31,656 nucleotides of DNA from an uncultured Candidatus Saccharibacteria bacterium (GCA_948614045.1 CAPFSK010000008.1:1-31656); one strand, 5' to 3'; counted from the first letter of the stretch, positions 7,822 through 16,400 are shown. Notes: generated by a model from the sequence alone, not told the origin. Made by a program: numbers and translations.

Positions 7822-8583
7822 TCACTCCCATACCCCTTGTTTTATCAATAATTCACCCAAACTCCAGAAATCCCCTTTCGCCGTCTGGGCAATCGCATCA
7901 CCAGCATAAGCCCCTGATACATTTCTCATGATAATAACATCCTCCAAACCCTCCACTTTCCCCTGCGACTCAACTCGATGCTCCTCTAAGACTTTCACTA
8001 GCGGAATATATTCCACCGTACCGTCCTCCATCAGGAAAAAGATCGTCTCTCGTCCAACCATCTGCCCAAAGCTCGTCATAACAATATCAACCACCTTGTC
8101 AGCGTCAATTCCATCAACCGAAACTCGCTCGGAATTATATGCCGCAGTTTCCGGATCATAAGACAAATTACTACCATAGAAATAACCTAATTTATCCCAA
8201 TCCACCGACGCATAGAGCGTATCACCTACTTCCAACCCCGCATCATTACTCTCAAATACCTGTTCAAAAATCACACTCATCCCTTTACCTTGATCCGCCA
8301 CCTGCCTAATCCATCGTTCAGGGCGTTCTGTTTTATACTTCTCCCCCACCAGTTTCAAATCCGCCGTCGTAGTCGCTCCGTCCACTACCTCAGCCGTCGT
8401 GACACTCTCTGTCACTTCCACTCCCGAATTTCTATTTTTTTCTTGGCACCAAAGCACACCAAACGTCACTCCCGCAATCATCGTTATCACCAGCGCCACC
8501 ACTAATACCACAATCCCCCACTTCCCCCTCTTCATACCCACCTGTAGACCACCTCCAACATCCTGTTTTTCGCTATTTTCCAT
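7822..8583 (-). CDS. Membrane-anchored protein of unknown function
   Basis: 253 residues. The N-terminus is short and polar, then a basic KRGKWG and one strong transmembrane segment (about 23-46), giving an inside-to-outside anchor with a large external domain. The external part has many Asp/Glu/Val and alternating strands and no motif I recognise. One Cys (in LWCQ) lies just outside the membrane, which could suggest a lipoprotein-like site, but the context is not a lipobox. Start supported by AAAGGAG. It follows the TraD-like gene, separated only by repeat array 2, so it may belong to the same secretion-related cluster. Confidence 0.6.
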   Translation of the reverse strand: MENSEKQDVGGGLQVGMKRGKWGIVVLVVALVITMIAGVTFGVLWCQEKNRNSGVEVTESVTTAEVVDGATTTADLKLVGEKYKTERPERWIRQVADQGKGMSVIFEQVFESNDAGLEVGDTLYASVDWDKLGYFYGSNLSYDPETAAYNSERVSVDGIDADKVVDIVMTSFGQMVGRETIFFLMEDGTVEYIPLVKVLEEHRVESQGKVEGLEDVIIMRNVSGAYAGDAIAQTAKGDFWSLGELLIKQGVWE

Positions 8584-8604
8584 TTTTCTCCTTTCTATTT
8601 TTAT

Positions 8605-8670
8605 TATGTCTTACATTTACACTACATCATTCATACAACGTTAATACACAAGCATTACACTGTACATACA
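8605..8670 (-). promoter_or_regulatory. Array of six 11-bp TGTA repeats (array 2)
   Basis: Six exact-length 11-mers without gaps, all ending in TACA on the plus strand. The array fills the gap between the stop codon of the TraD-like gene (8671) and the gene starting at 8583, ending 22 nt above that ATG. The unit nearest the gene is TGTAAGAC on the minus strand, as in arrays 3 and 4. Confidence 0.8.
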
Positions 8671-11346
8671 TCACCTTACCTTAAACACCGTCTCATCCAC
8701 TTCTTCCTTAGCCTCTCCCGTATCCTTCGGCTCCAAAATCTCATCCGCCTCAACTTCTTCCATCTCAGCTACCTCTTCCTTATTGGCACTAATCTCCGCT
8801 TTCTTCTTCCTCCAGCTCTCCAAGAAACCAACTTTCTCATTCGCGGCGTTCGCAAAATCCGTAGCGCCCGCACCCCCCATACCGCCATTCAACTCTGCCA
8901 CTTCCGTCTTCTGCGTCTTCCATCTTTCCTGAATCTCTTGCTCAACTTCCGCTCGCGTCCGTCCATACCGCGCCGCCGTATACGCCTTCATGCTCTCCAT
9001 TAGCTGCGGATTCGGCTCTCCCATCGGCGGCAACAAACTCATCGTGAACGGCGCACTCGGAATATTGTACATCATCACCGTCGCAATCGCCTGATAGTTC
9101 CCCTGTTTATGCAAATCCTCCGCATTAAACACCGGCGTAAACGCTTTTTCCATCAGCTCCGCATCCGTCACCCCAAGCCGCCCCGACATAATCGTTCCTA
9201 CGTTCCCTAGAATCCCCTCCCGAATCTTATCCGTGAGCTGCGTCATAAACTGATTTGCCAGGAACAGATTCAGCCGATATTTCCGCGCCTCGCTCAAAAT
9301 ACTCTCGAAACTCTCCGTCGCGAAATTTTGAAACTCATCCACAAAGAGACAAAAATCTTTCCGTTCATCCTCCGGAATATCCGCCCGGCTCATTGCCGCC
9401 TGCTGGAACTTCATCACCAAAATCATACCCAACAAGTTCGAGTTAATATCCCCTAGCTTTCCTTTCGACAGGTTCACTAAGAAAATCTTTTTCTCATCCA
9501 TAATCTGCCGGATATTAAACCCACTCTTCGCCTGCCCAAGAATGTTCCGCATAATCGTATTCGACAGGAACGGCCCCCATTTCGACGAGAACCACGTTAT
9601 AACCTCTCCCGCGTCATTGCTTTTTTGCGAAGCCGGAAATTCCTTCGTCCAGTAATCATACACCGCCTTATCCTTCACATATTTCAGCTTACTCTTCACG
9701 AACTCCGGATCCGTGAAACACTGCGGAATATCAATAAATGTCGCCCCATTCGGGTCTGACATTAGCAGCAACGCCGCATTTCGGAACATATGCTGCCCGC
9801 GCGGCCCGAAATACCCCTGATTATTCGGGTCAAACAGGCTCGTGAGCATCGAAATCCCCTCCTGTACGATGAAATCCTTCTGATCCTCACTCGTATATTC
9901 AAACATATTCATCCCAATTGGATGTTCAATGTCCGCCGGCTCAAAATATATTACATCGTCTATTCTTTCTTCCGGCACCTTACTCAAAAGCAATTCTGCC
10001 GCATCCCCATGTGGATCAATAAAGGCAAACCCTCGTCCATCCAACATATCTTGATACGCTACATTCGTCAGCAAAACCGATTTACCCATACCCGTCGACC
10101 CGATGACGTATGTATGTCGTCGCCGATCATTTTCGCTCAGCCGTATTTCTTTCTGCACTCCGCGGAACTCATTTACTCCAAGCAGCACTCCCTCATCCAC
10201 TAATTTCGCCGGCCCATCCACCTGTTTCGTCGCCTGCCGCTGCACCTGCGAAGTCGGAATCGCATTCTGCGCCGGCAAATGAAAAATCGACGCCAGCTCC
10301 ACGCTATTTAAGATATTTTCTTTCGTTCCCTGCGGAAACAGCCGAAATATATAATCTACCGCCAACTTCCGCGGGTCTTTCAATATATCATACTGAAACC
10401 CATTATAACTTTGCGAATCAAACTGCGAAAACGCCGCCACCAGCCCCGATAGCATCGCCTCCGACCGTTCCTTCGTACTCGCGCTCGCCACCACCCGCAC
10501 TAGCGTTTCAAATCCCGGATATTTTGTCTTATTTTCGATTACGCCAATTTCTTCTTGTTGCAAATTCGAGAGCGTCTCTTTATTTTCATCATCATGTTCC
10601 GGCGGATGCACAAACGCTTGTACAAAATCCTTGATCAATGTAAAAATCCCCGCCACAATCTTCCGCCCCGTATCCCCACTTTTTTTACCATCTTTTATAT
10701 TTTGTGCCCAGTCGGTCGATTTTTTTGTCCAACCCCCGTCCGTCGGCCGAAACAGTAGTTGCATCGCCAAACCTTCCCCATTTTTTGTCACCGACATCGC
10801 GTTCAAAATCGCGAGACTTGCATCCCGCTGCGTGTCTTCGTATGTACTAATCGGATACACAAAATCTTTTTTCAGTCGCATTTCCCCGCCTGCGATTTGG
10901 TCAGTCGTAATCTCCTGCGCGAAAATACTATCCTGCTCAATCTCCTCCAGCCGCGCCGACGGATACGCCGAAATCACCGCCTGCTTCACCGTCTCTGTAA
11001 TCACCGCCGGCACTACCGCATAGTACTTAATCAATCCGTTCGCCGCCACAATCTCAAACGAAATATGCCGCTGCCCAAAAACTTTACTCTTAAACCCTTT
11101 CGTCACGGTCGACGCAATAATCGAATACATTACCTGCGCCTGACTCAAAGCCTCATTCGTCACATCCCGCTCATCTCGCCCCCCACCTTGAATGTCATCG
11201 GTCGACGGTGGCAGATGAATTAACATCGGCACCATCTTCAGTCCCCGCTCATAGTTCTTCGCTCGTCGTTCTTTGTTCAGATGCACCCCCCAAACCATCC
11301 CCGCCGCGAACACTACTACCCCGATTCCAACTATCACATACAACAT
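8671..11346 (-). CDS. TraD/VirD4-HerA family ATPase
   Basis: 891-residue membrane-anchored ATPase of the conjugative coupling-protein/HerA group. A transmembrane helix occupies residues 2-20. A long domain of about 380 residues precedes the motor. Walker A is GSTGMGKS (416-423), followed by the AFIDPHGD box, and Walker B is FCLFVDEFQNF (about 666-676). The C-terminus is a charged coiled tail rich in Glu/Ala. Related CPR proteins are annotated as type IV secretion DNA-binding or DUF87-like ATPases. It probably pumps DNA or protein across the membrane, or drives a pilus-linked machine; which one cannot be read here. Its ATG overlaps the stop of the upstream gene (TGATG), so the two are translationally coupled. 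Confidence 0.85.
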   Translation of the reverse strand: MLYVIVGIGVVVFAAGMVWGVHLNKERRAKNYERGLKMVPMLIHLPPSTDDIQGGGRDERDVTNEALSQAQVMYSIIASTVTKGFKSKVFGQRHISFEIVAANGLIKYYAVVPAVITETVKQAVISAYPSARLEEIEQDSIFAQEITTDQIAGGEMRLKKDFVYPISTYEDTQRDASLAILNAMSVTKNGEGLAMQLLFRPTDGGWTKKSTDWAQNIKDGKKSGDTGRKIVAGIFTLIKDFVQAFVHPPEHDDENKETLSNLQQEEIGVIENKTKYPGFETLVRVVASASTKERSEAMLSGLVAAFSQFDSQSYNGFQYDILKDPRKLAVDYIFRLFPQGTKENILNSVELASIFHLPAQNAIPTSQVQRQATKQVDGPAKLVDEGVLLGVNEFRGVQKEIRLSENDRRRHTYVIGSTGMGKSVLLTNVAYQDMLDGRGFAFIDPHGDAAELLLSKVPEERIDDVIYFEPADIEHPIGMNMFEYTSEDQKDFIVQEGISMLTSLFDPNNQGYFGPRGQHMFRNAALLLMSDPNGATFIDIPQCFTDPEFVKSKLKYVKDKAVYDYWTKEFPASQKSNDAGEVITWFSSKWGPFLSNTIMRNILGQAKSGFNIRQIMDEKKIFLVNLSKGKLGDINSNLLGMILVMKFQQAAMSRADIPEDERKDFCLFVDEFQNFATESFESILSEARKYRLNLFLANQFMTQLTDKIREGILGNVGTIMSGRLGVTDAELMEKAFTPVFNAEDLHKQGNYQAIATVMMYNIPSAPFTMSLLPPMGEPNPQLMESMKAYTAARYGRTRAEVEQEIQERWKTQKTEVAELNGGMGGAGATDFANAANEKVGFLESWRKKKAEISANKEEVAEMEEVEADEILEPKDTGEAKEEVDETVFKVR

Positions 11347-11858
11347 CAGTTCCGATCTCCAATTCTCCGCCCAAAAATTCCCAACGTTGTATTTACTCCG
11401 TACCGATATATTCTCTCCAAATCGCTCACTCGGAAACTCTTCTGGCTAACCATCTTCTCTACTTCCGGACCAACCATTCGCGCCACCCCCTCCTGATTTT
11501 TTGCGACAATCCGATTTTCAAAGCCTAGACCCTCCCCAGCCTCATTCCGCGCATCTTCCAAATCATCTGCCAACCGCTCTCGTGTCTGGATCTTACTCTC
11601 TTCCCCAACAAATTCCTGCGCCTGCGTCAACTCCCGCTCATCTCGCGCCACTTCTCCTACTGCCGACAAAATCTCTCTACCAAAGCCCACAGGTTGTTCC
11701 ATATTCCGCACCTCGGCTTCGGCCTGCATCGCAGGCATCGCCTCCTGACGCCTCATATCTTCCGCACCCGCCGGCACGGCCAAATCCGTCACCCGATCAA
11801 TCTCCGCCGTCAAATCTCGCGCTCGCACCTTCTCCCGACTCTGGCTACCATTATTCAT
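11346..11858 (-). CDS. Conserved hypothetical partner of TraD-like ATPase
   Basis: 170 residues, highly charged, no transmembrane segment or signal peptide, predicted mostly helical with Glu/Arg/Ala-rich stretches. No family recognised. The stop overlaps the start of the TraD-like ATPase by TGATG, suggesting equal production and a physical partnership. A TATGATAAAAT lies about 15 nt above the ATG and could be its -10. It is likely an adaptor or regulator of the ATPase, which is inference from position only. Confidence 0.65.
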   Translation of the reverse strand: MNNGSQSREKVRARDLTAEIDRVTDLAVPAGAEDMRRQEAMPAMQAEAEVRNMEQPVGFGREILSAVGEVARDERELTQAQEFVGEESKIQTRERLADDLEDARNEAGEGLGFENRIVAKNQEGVARMVGPEVEKMVSQKSFRVSDLERIYRYGVNTTLGIFGRRIGDRN

Positions 11859-11929
11859 ATGCTTATTTTATCATAAAATTAGTGTTCAAAACTACTTTTT
11901 TGCCAAGAATAGACGGACGTACGGCGACG

Positions 11930-12030
11930 GTATCATGGATGCAGTGCAAGGCGACGGGAGCATCGGAGCGAGCCGTACTTAGCGTACGGTGAGCGAGACG
12001 CACATCCGTCAACGCAGCAATGCGTCATGA
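11930..12030. ncRNA. Covarying RNA element, copy A
   Basis: About 100 nt with nested helices. On the minus strand: TCATG/CATGA, GC-GC, GACGG/CCGTC and a central CCGTAC-GCTAA-GTACGG hairpin. It aligns with copies B (19706-19809) and C (29633-29738), and the helices change sequence while keeping pairing. It lies 20 nt after the stop of the membrane-protein gene and 70 nt before the next gene. Confidence 0.6.
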
Positions 12031-12049
12031 GACCTAGCCCATCATAGGT

Positions 12050-12391
12050 TTACTTTTTACTAACAAGAAAACACCCCAATAGCACAAATATAACCGTCAA
12101 CCCCACCGTCAACCAGCTCATCGACCCCATCGACTGTGCCAACATCAACATAATCGGCCCAAACGCCACTACCGCCCCATAGACATACTCTTTCTTCCCT
12201 AGTTGCGACCGTGTCAACCTCGCAAAAAACCGCACCAAGGCTAGTGCGACTCCAAACATCAAAATATAAAACGTTGTAAAAAATACCAAAACACCGAAAG
12301 GACCCACCCCAGCTGGCGTCGTGAAGTTCAACATCACCAGCAAAATCACAGCAGCTAACAGACTCATTACCGGCACTAAATGCTTTGGCAT
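12050..12391 (-). CDS. Small membrane protein, four helices
   Basis: 113 residues from the start I prefer (ATG at 12391). Four hydrophobic segments: about 6-22, 29-51, 70-86 and 92-110, with a basic loop RFFARLTRSQLGKK between the second and third. No family recognised. A TATAAT ends only 6 nt above this ATG, so the mRNA would begin at or next to the start codon (leaderless); the longer ORF beginning at 12445 would lie upstream of transcription. It is upstream of and codirectional with the TraD-like cluster and may be part of it. A dispersed 20-bp repeat (12273-12293) lies within the gene. Confidence 0.6.
   Translation of the reverse strand: MPKHLVPVMSLLAAVILLVMLNFTTPAGVGPFGVLVFFTTFYILMFGVALALVRFFARLTRSQLGKKEYVYGAVVAFGPIMLMLAQSMGSMSWLTVGLTVIFVLLGCFLVSKK
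12273..12293 (+). repeat. Dispersed repeat related to the comM repeats
   Basis: GTTGTAAAAAATACCAAAAC lies on the opposite strand of a coding region and differs at two of its first 21 positions from the comM copy at 15133. Confidence 0.55.
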
Positions 12392-12574
12392 AAGCCTATT
12401 ATACCACAAAAACCTTATGGTTGAAGTAACCATCCCTATCATCATTCCCCACTATACACACCAAAACCGCCAATATATCTGTATCAGTATTTCCTACAAC
12501 ATCCGCACGATGCTTACTTCTCCCAACTTTCCTAGGTCTACCAACCTAGCTACCAGAGGCAGTCTCAATCCTAC

Positions 12575-13342
12575 CTCAAAAAGACTATCAGAATAGATAC
12601 GCTAGCCCTGCGAGAAACCTTTGGCTCCGTCCCAGAGCGAAGTGTATCTATTCTAGGTGAGAATGGGTGAGTTATCTGGCATTAAAACATCGTTACTTTG
12701 GGCCACAACTCTGCCCATTCTCTATTGTTGACCGCTCCACATCTAGTGGGGCATATGTCCAATTGGTCTCATCCCCTGTTATTTTTATGTCAATGTACGA
12801 ACAGTGAATGTTTCCAATGCGCTTCGCGTCTAATTACCTTCTGACAATTTTTGGTTCAGCTAGGGCACCCCTAGGAGCCTCAAGGCTATTCTGTTGCGTG
12901 AAAACCACGCTCTAGAACAGTCTTTCGGTTCCATCGGGGCGATCGTATCAGCTAGTCCCTGCAGACTCTGGAAAGGGTGTAGAGTGTTCCTTTCGGACGA
13001 CCCCGCCCTTCGCCCACATTACCGCTTACGCGGGAGGACGGCGAACGATCGCCCTAGTGAAGTGAATAGGGGTTAGCCTATTTACTCCTCAAGGTCGCTT
13101 GCTGACCTTAAAGCTTAGCGGAAGAAGATTCCCTATTTACTGAAAATCTCTCACTTCTGCGTCACCTCAAGGAAACTGCCCTTGGCAATTCCGCAAGCTC
13201 CAGGTAATTCCTAAGAGTGTAATTTATGGCTAGAAATTACCTTTTCGCTCGCGGAATGTCCACCGAAGGTTTCTAGAATCGCTTGCGCTTATGACTTGTT
13301 AATCTACAATTTTATTTTTCGTTTTTGTGTTCTTTTTGAACT
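12575..13342 (-). ncRNA. Large structured RNA, class unknown
   Basis: About 770 nt without a plausible ORF on either strand, transcribed from a strong promoter (13349-13377). Many local hairpins are readable on the minus strand: GCGTG-GTTTT-CACGC inside CTGTT/AACAG, CTAGGG/CCCTAG, AATAGG/CCTATT, GAATGGG/CCCATTC. Long-range pairs include GGGCGATCGT at 13054-13045 with its exact complement at 12946-12937, and TTCCGC/GCGGAA with AGGTAATT/AATTACCT. The 3' end is an 11-bp stem (12644-12654 with 12590-12600) followed by TTTTT. It lacks a tRNA-like end, and tmRNA and RNase P RNA are accounted for elsewhere. The size and ornateness recall GOLLD/ROOL/OLE-type RNAs, but I recognise no specific class. 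Confidence 0.6.
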
Positions 13343-13348
13343 GTCCTC

Positions 13349-13377
13349 ATCATAGCACGCTTATGCTAAAATTTCAA
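13349..13377 (-). promoter_or_regulatory. Promoter of the large RNA
   Basis: Minus strand TTGAAA (13377-13372), 17-bp spacer, TATGAT (13354-13349), with an upstream TGC giving an extended -10. Confidence 0.75.
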
Positions 13378-13526
13378 TACTTTTTGCGCGAAATAACGTT
13401 GTTATTATTACAACATTACCTATTTTATATCTGTTATAACTACTCAATATCTATGTTGTAAACCTTACAACAATACACTACAATACGCTACAATTCCCTA
13501 TACACCTCGCTCAAGTCGTAAAATAA

Positions 13527-13703
13527 CAAAAAAATGGAAGCCATATCTTCCATTAGCACCCCTAAAACCAAGAAGAAAGACCGGTAACTGCGAGGAAAAC
13601 CGGTCTTTCGTAGAGTGTGGAGTTATTTTTTGGAGCTCCCTTTCGGGAGTTTTTGAACTATTTTTATTTTTGGTTCCTTGTATAACATTTTTGTTCAGGA
13701 ACT
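13527..13703 (-). ncRNA. Small RNA of about 177 nt, unidentified
   Basis: Bounded by a promoter (13710-13738) and a clean intrinsic terminator (AATGGAAG/CTTCCATT then T7, 13527-13554). Between them are three hairpins: GTTCC/GGAAC near the 5' end, CTCCC-GAAA-GGGAG, and a long GAAAGACCGGT/ACCGGTCTTTC. No ribosome-binding site with an ORF is seen. The ends do not pair with each other, which argues against 6S RNA, and I see no SRP core motif. Confidence 0.65.
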
Positions 13704-13709
13704 ATCCCT

Positions 13710-13738
13710 ATTATATGCCGACAAAACGCTTAAGTCAA
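13710..13738 (-). promoter_or_regulatory. Promoter of the small RNA
   Basis: Minus strand TTGACT (13738-13733), 17-bp spacer, TATAAT (13715-13710). Among the best consensus promoters in the window. Confidence 0.85.
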
Positions 13739-13918
13739 CCACTTTTTGTATAATTTTTTTATGATTTTTTGTGGAGTTTTCCACAGGATATTTTAGAGCC
13801 TTCTGCTACAACTCCGCCGCCAAATCGGCGACATTCCCACGCAACTCGACCACCATGGTCCGCATCCAGCCACACAAAAACCGCCCTCACATTCGCGAAA
13901 GCGGCCTCAAAAACTCGT

Positions 13919-14274
13919 TGGTGGAGCTGCCGGATACTGCCTCCGGGTCCGAAAAACCTCCATGATACCATTCTACACGCTTAGTCTACTGTTTCGTCGG
14001 TATAATCCTATAGCTGCAATAGACGAAACTATAGGTACCCTGATCTAGATTGTCGGAATCGAGACGATCGCCCTCTCATCTTATCGCCGTAATCTAATAA
14101 TCCTCGACCTACGGAGACTCGGCCTCAGACCAGCTTAAAATGTTATATCTTTAAGCAAACGCAGGTGCGTAAAGCACATGCTTGTTAGTGTTCTTTGCAC
14201 TTATTAACAATACTTACGGTATTACTCGACGTGCCTGATATCTGTTAATTATTCGTCTAAGCTTTGTCAGCCCC
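13919..14274 (-). ncRNA. ssrA: Transfer-messenger RNA (tmRNA)
   Basis: About 356 nt. The 5' GGGGCTG pairs with CAGCTCC just before the encoded ACCA, forming the tRNA-like acceptor stem. The messenger part starts with a GCA resume codon and encodes the tag AKNTNKHVLYAPAFA followed by TAA (14198-14151); small hydrophobic residues at the end are typical of degradation tags. tmRNA rescues ribosomes stalled on broken mRNA together with SmpB. The T-arm has a good 5-bp stem (CCGGA/TCCGG), but its loop reads GGCAGTA and not the usual TTCRANT. The conserved TTTCGGAC precedes that arm, as in E. coli. Promoter at 14285-14313. Confidence 0.92.
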
Positions 14275-14284
14275 AACTAACCCT

Positions 14285-14313
14285 ATCATACTACAGTTAC
14301 TAGGGAAGCGCAA
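14285..14313 (-). promoter_or_regulatory. tmRNA promoter
   Basis: Minus strand TTGCGC (14313-14308), 17-bp spacer, TATGAT (14290-14285), about 11 nt before the mature 5' end. Confidence 0.75.
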
Positions 14314-14330
14314 GAGGTTTCAAGTAAATC

Positions 14331-14446
14331 GTTGTCAGAAATACTAAAACTGATACAATGTGCTTATCATTAAACATTTTATACAATCGTTGTAAGAATT
14401 AATTTAACAGATACAAAACCGGCAGGGGTTGTATTTTTCTAACATT
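14331..14446 (+). promoter_or_regulatory. comM upstream region: two promoter-like repeats and a hairpin
   Basis: Two copies of the comM-type repeat start at 14331 and 14389. The first also reads as a promoter (TTGTCA-N16-TACAAT), the second less well (TTGTAA-N16-TACAAA). They are followed by ATACAA...TTGTAT and TTTTT (about 14413-14446), an intrinsic terminator or attenuator just before comM. The hairpin could terminate a short RNA or regulate comM. Confidence 0.45.
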
Positions 14447-14463
14447 TCCACTAGGCTAAGCGC

Positions 14464-16281
14464 ATGATTGCAAAAGTATATTCCGCCATCCCCCAAGGTT
14501 ATGACGGTCACCTCGTAGAAGTCGAAGGCGACGTCAGTCGTAGTCTCCCCGCCTTCAATATCGTCGGCATGGCCAATAAAACCGTCTCAGAAGCTCGCGA
14601 ACGTGTTCGCGCTGCACTCGTTAATTCTGGCTTTCGCTTCCCTGATAAACGCGTCACGATCAATCTTGCTCCCGCCGAACTCGCCAAAGACGGTACGCAC
14701 CTCGATTTGCCCATTGCATTGGCCATTCTCGTGCTTTCTCAGCAGCTTTTACTCGGAGACCTACACGAACGGCTCTTCGTCGGCGAATTGTCCTTAAATG
14801 GCCAAACAAAGCCCGTCAGAGGCATAATAAACATCGTCGAGGCCGCCGTTATTGCTGGCTTTAAAGAAATCTATGTGCCTACAGCCAATCTCCCTCAAGC
14901 CACTCTCGTCCCGAAAGCCACCGTCATAGGTGTTAGCGATCTCGAAGCACTCTTTCTCCACCTCAAAGGAGCAAAACCGCTGCCTGTATACAAAAATAGT
15001 AGCCTGAACACTAATTTTAGTACTCAAACCCTATCTACCCCTGTTTCAGACCATGTTGTGAAAAATACTTATTCTGGGGTGGAACATGAAGAATCGTTAT
15101 CCACCAAAGCTAAACATTCAGAGCCATCAAACATTGTAAAAAATACAAAAACAGGCGAAAATATCATAAACTTATCACAATATAAGTCTAATGTTGTGAA
15201 AAATAATACAACAGAGAGTAGTTCCAATAAAATCATATCCGTTGTAAGAAATACCGAAACAGATTCCCTGTCTGGTACTCAGCCGGCAGTTGTTAAAAAT
15301 ACTAAAATAGAGGTAAATCAGTCCCCTTTCCTCTTAGACCACATCCACGGGCAAGCTCTCGCCAAACGCGCACTTATCATAGCCATCGCTGGCAACCACA
15401 ACCTCCTATTCTCTGGCCCACCAGGCTCAGGCAAAACCATGCTCGCCAAAGTCAGCCAAAACCTCCTGCCACCACCCTCCCCCGAAGAACAAATCGAGAT
15501 CGCCAAGCTCCATGGGCTAACGCAAACCGATTCAGATGTACCTACGACACGCCCTTTCCGCTCTCCACACCACACCGCCAGCACTACCGCCATCATCGGA
15601 GGCGGCGCCAATGCCTTGCCTGGAGAAATCTCCCTCGCCCACCGCGGCATCCTCTTCCTCGATGAAATCCCCGAATATACCCGACCAGTCCTCGAATCAC
15701 TACGCCAACCTCTAGAAGACGGACAAATTACTATCACCCGCGCGAGCAGCCACGCTACCTACCCCGCCAGTTTTGTCCTCGTTGGCACCATGAACCCCTG
15801 TCCCTGCGGCTATTTTGGCGACCCCGACCATCTCTGTACTTGCCACCTCGCCCAAATCTCCAATTACCAGAGACGCCTCTCTGGCCCCATCCTTGATCGC
15901 ATCGACCTTCTCGTTCAGGTCAAAAAACTCTCAAACCAAGACCTTCTACCTACCGTTGTCAAAAATAACAAAACAGGCACAGAACACCTTAATGCCCAGA
16001 CCCAAATCAATATCGCCCATACTCGCCAAGCCAAACGCTACCATCAATCCGGAAAATACAATAGCTCTTTGTCGCCTCCAGAAATCAATCACTTCCTTCA
16101 GCTCTCAAACTCCGCCGAGCAACTTCTCCAAACCGCCGTAAATAAGCTTGATCTCTCTGCTCGTGGCTATTTCAAAACCATCAAACTCGCCCAAACCATC
16201 GCCGACCTCGACGAATCCGACATCATCACTCCAGAACACATTGCCGAAGCACTTACTTTTCGCGAGCACCCACCCAAATAA
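14464..16281 (+). CDS. comM: ComM/YifB family AAA+ helicase
   Basis: 605-residue Mg-chelatase-like AAA+ protein. The N-terminal S5-like domain (1-170) starts MIAKVYSAIPQGYDGHLVEV and contains NLAPAELAKDGTHLDLPIAL. Walker A is GPPGSGKT (318-325), Walker B GILFLDEIPE, and the zinc-like CPCGYFGDP.HLCTC region follows. In Vibrio, ComM is a hexameric helicase driving branch migration during natural transformation; the same role is likely but inferred. Unusually, the linker between the domains is about 120 residues long and holds five VVKNT-type repeats (residues 198, 224, 244, 260, 276), with a sixth at 498 in a surface loop near the C-terminus. These are encoded by a dispersed DNA repeat also found outside the gene. 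Confidence 0.92.
   Translation: MIAKVYSAIPQGYDGHLVEVEGDVSRSLPAFNIVGMANKTVSEARERVRAALVNSGFRFPDKRVTINLAPAELAKDGTHLDLPIALAILVLSQQLLLGDLHERLFVGELSLNGQTKPVRGIINIVEAAVIAGFKEIYVPTANLPQATLVPKATVIGVSDLEALFLHLKGAKPLPVYKNSSLNTNFSTQTLSTPVSDHVVKNTYSGVEHEESLSTKAKHSEPSNIVKNTKTGENIINLSQYKSNVVKNNTTESSSNKIISVVRNTETDSLSGTQPAVVKNTKIEVNQSPFLLDHIHGQALAKRALIIAIAGNHNLLFSGPPGSGKTMLAKVSQNLLPPPSPEEQIEIAKLHGLTQTDSDVPTTRPFRSPHHTASTTAIIGGGANALPGEISLAHRGILFLDEIPEYTRPVLESLRQPLEDGQITITRASSHATYPASFVLVGTMNPCPCGYFGDPDHLCTCHLAQISNYQRRLSGPILDRIDLLVQVKKLSNQDLLPTVVKNNKTGTEHLNAQTQINIAHTRQAKRYHQSGKYNSSLSPPEINHFLQLSNSAEQLLQTAVNKLDLSARGYFKTIKLAQTIADLDESDIITPEHIAEALTFREHPPK
15055..15311 (+). repeat. Five in-frame repeats in the comM linker
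   Basis: Units start at 15055, 15133, 15193, 15241 and 15289, spacing 78, 60, 48 and 48 bp, all multiples of three. Consensus GTTGTNARAAATACNAAAAC, giving V-V-K/R-N-T/N. The second valine codon differs at its third base in nearly every copy, which suggests selection on the peptide; a sixth unit lies at 15955. Confidence 0.7.
15955..15975 (+). repeat. Sixth in-frame repeat in comM
   Basis: GTTGTCAAAAATAACAAAAC encodes VVKNNK at residue 498, at a point where other YifB proteins have a plain loop. Confidence 0.65.
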
Positions 16282-16335
16282 TCGTCAATTGACACCAAGC
16301 GCCCCACAATTCGTTTCAAAAGTACAACATTGCGC

Positions 16336-16364
16336 TTGTAATCCCCTGTAAAATTTGTTATAAT
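16336..16364 (+). promoter_or_regulatory. infC operon promoter
   Basis: TTGTAA (16336-16341), 17-bp spacer, TATAAT (16359-16364), about 36 nt before the infC start. Confidence 0.8.
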
Positions 16365-16400
16365 GGTCTCAGTTCAAAGTTAAGCGAAAGGAATTAAACC

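Noticed and set aside
8605..8670. Iterons of a replication origin
   Set aside because: Arrays recur at four separate promoters, with no dnaA/rep gene or AT-rich unwinding region beside them, so regulatory sites fit better.
12575..13342. The large RNA as tmRNA
   Set aside because: It lacks a CCA-ending acceptor stem and a credible tag, while an unambiguous tmRNA lies at 13919-14274.
13759..13984. ORFs at the 3' end of tmRNA on both strands
   Set aside because: They overlap the tRNA-like domain of ssrA and lack ribosome-binding sites.
14331..14446. CRISPR repeat or tracrRNA-like region before comM
   Set aside because: The two repeats are imperfect, no cas gene or spacer array is present, and the same repeat is found as in-frame peptide units in comM.
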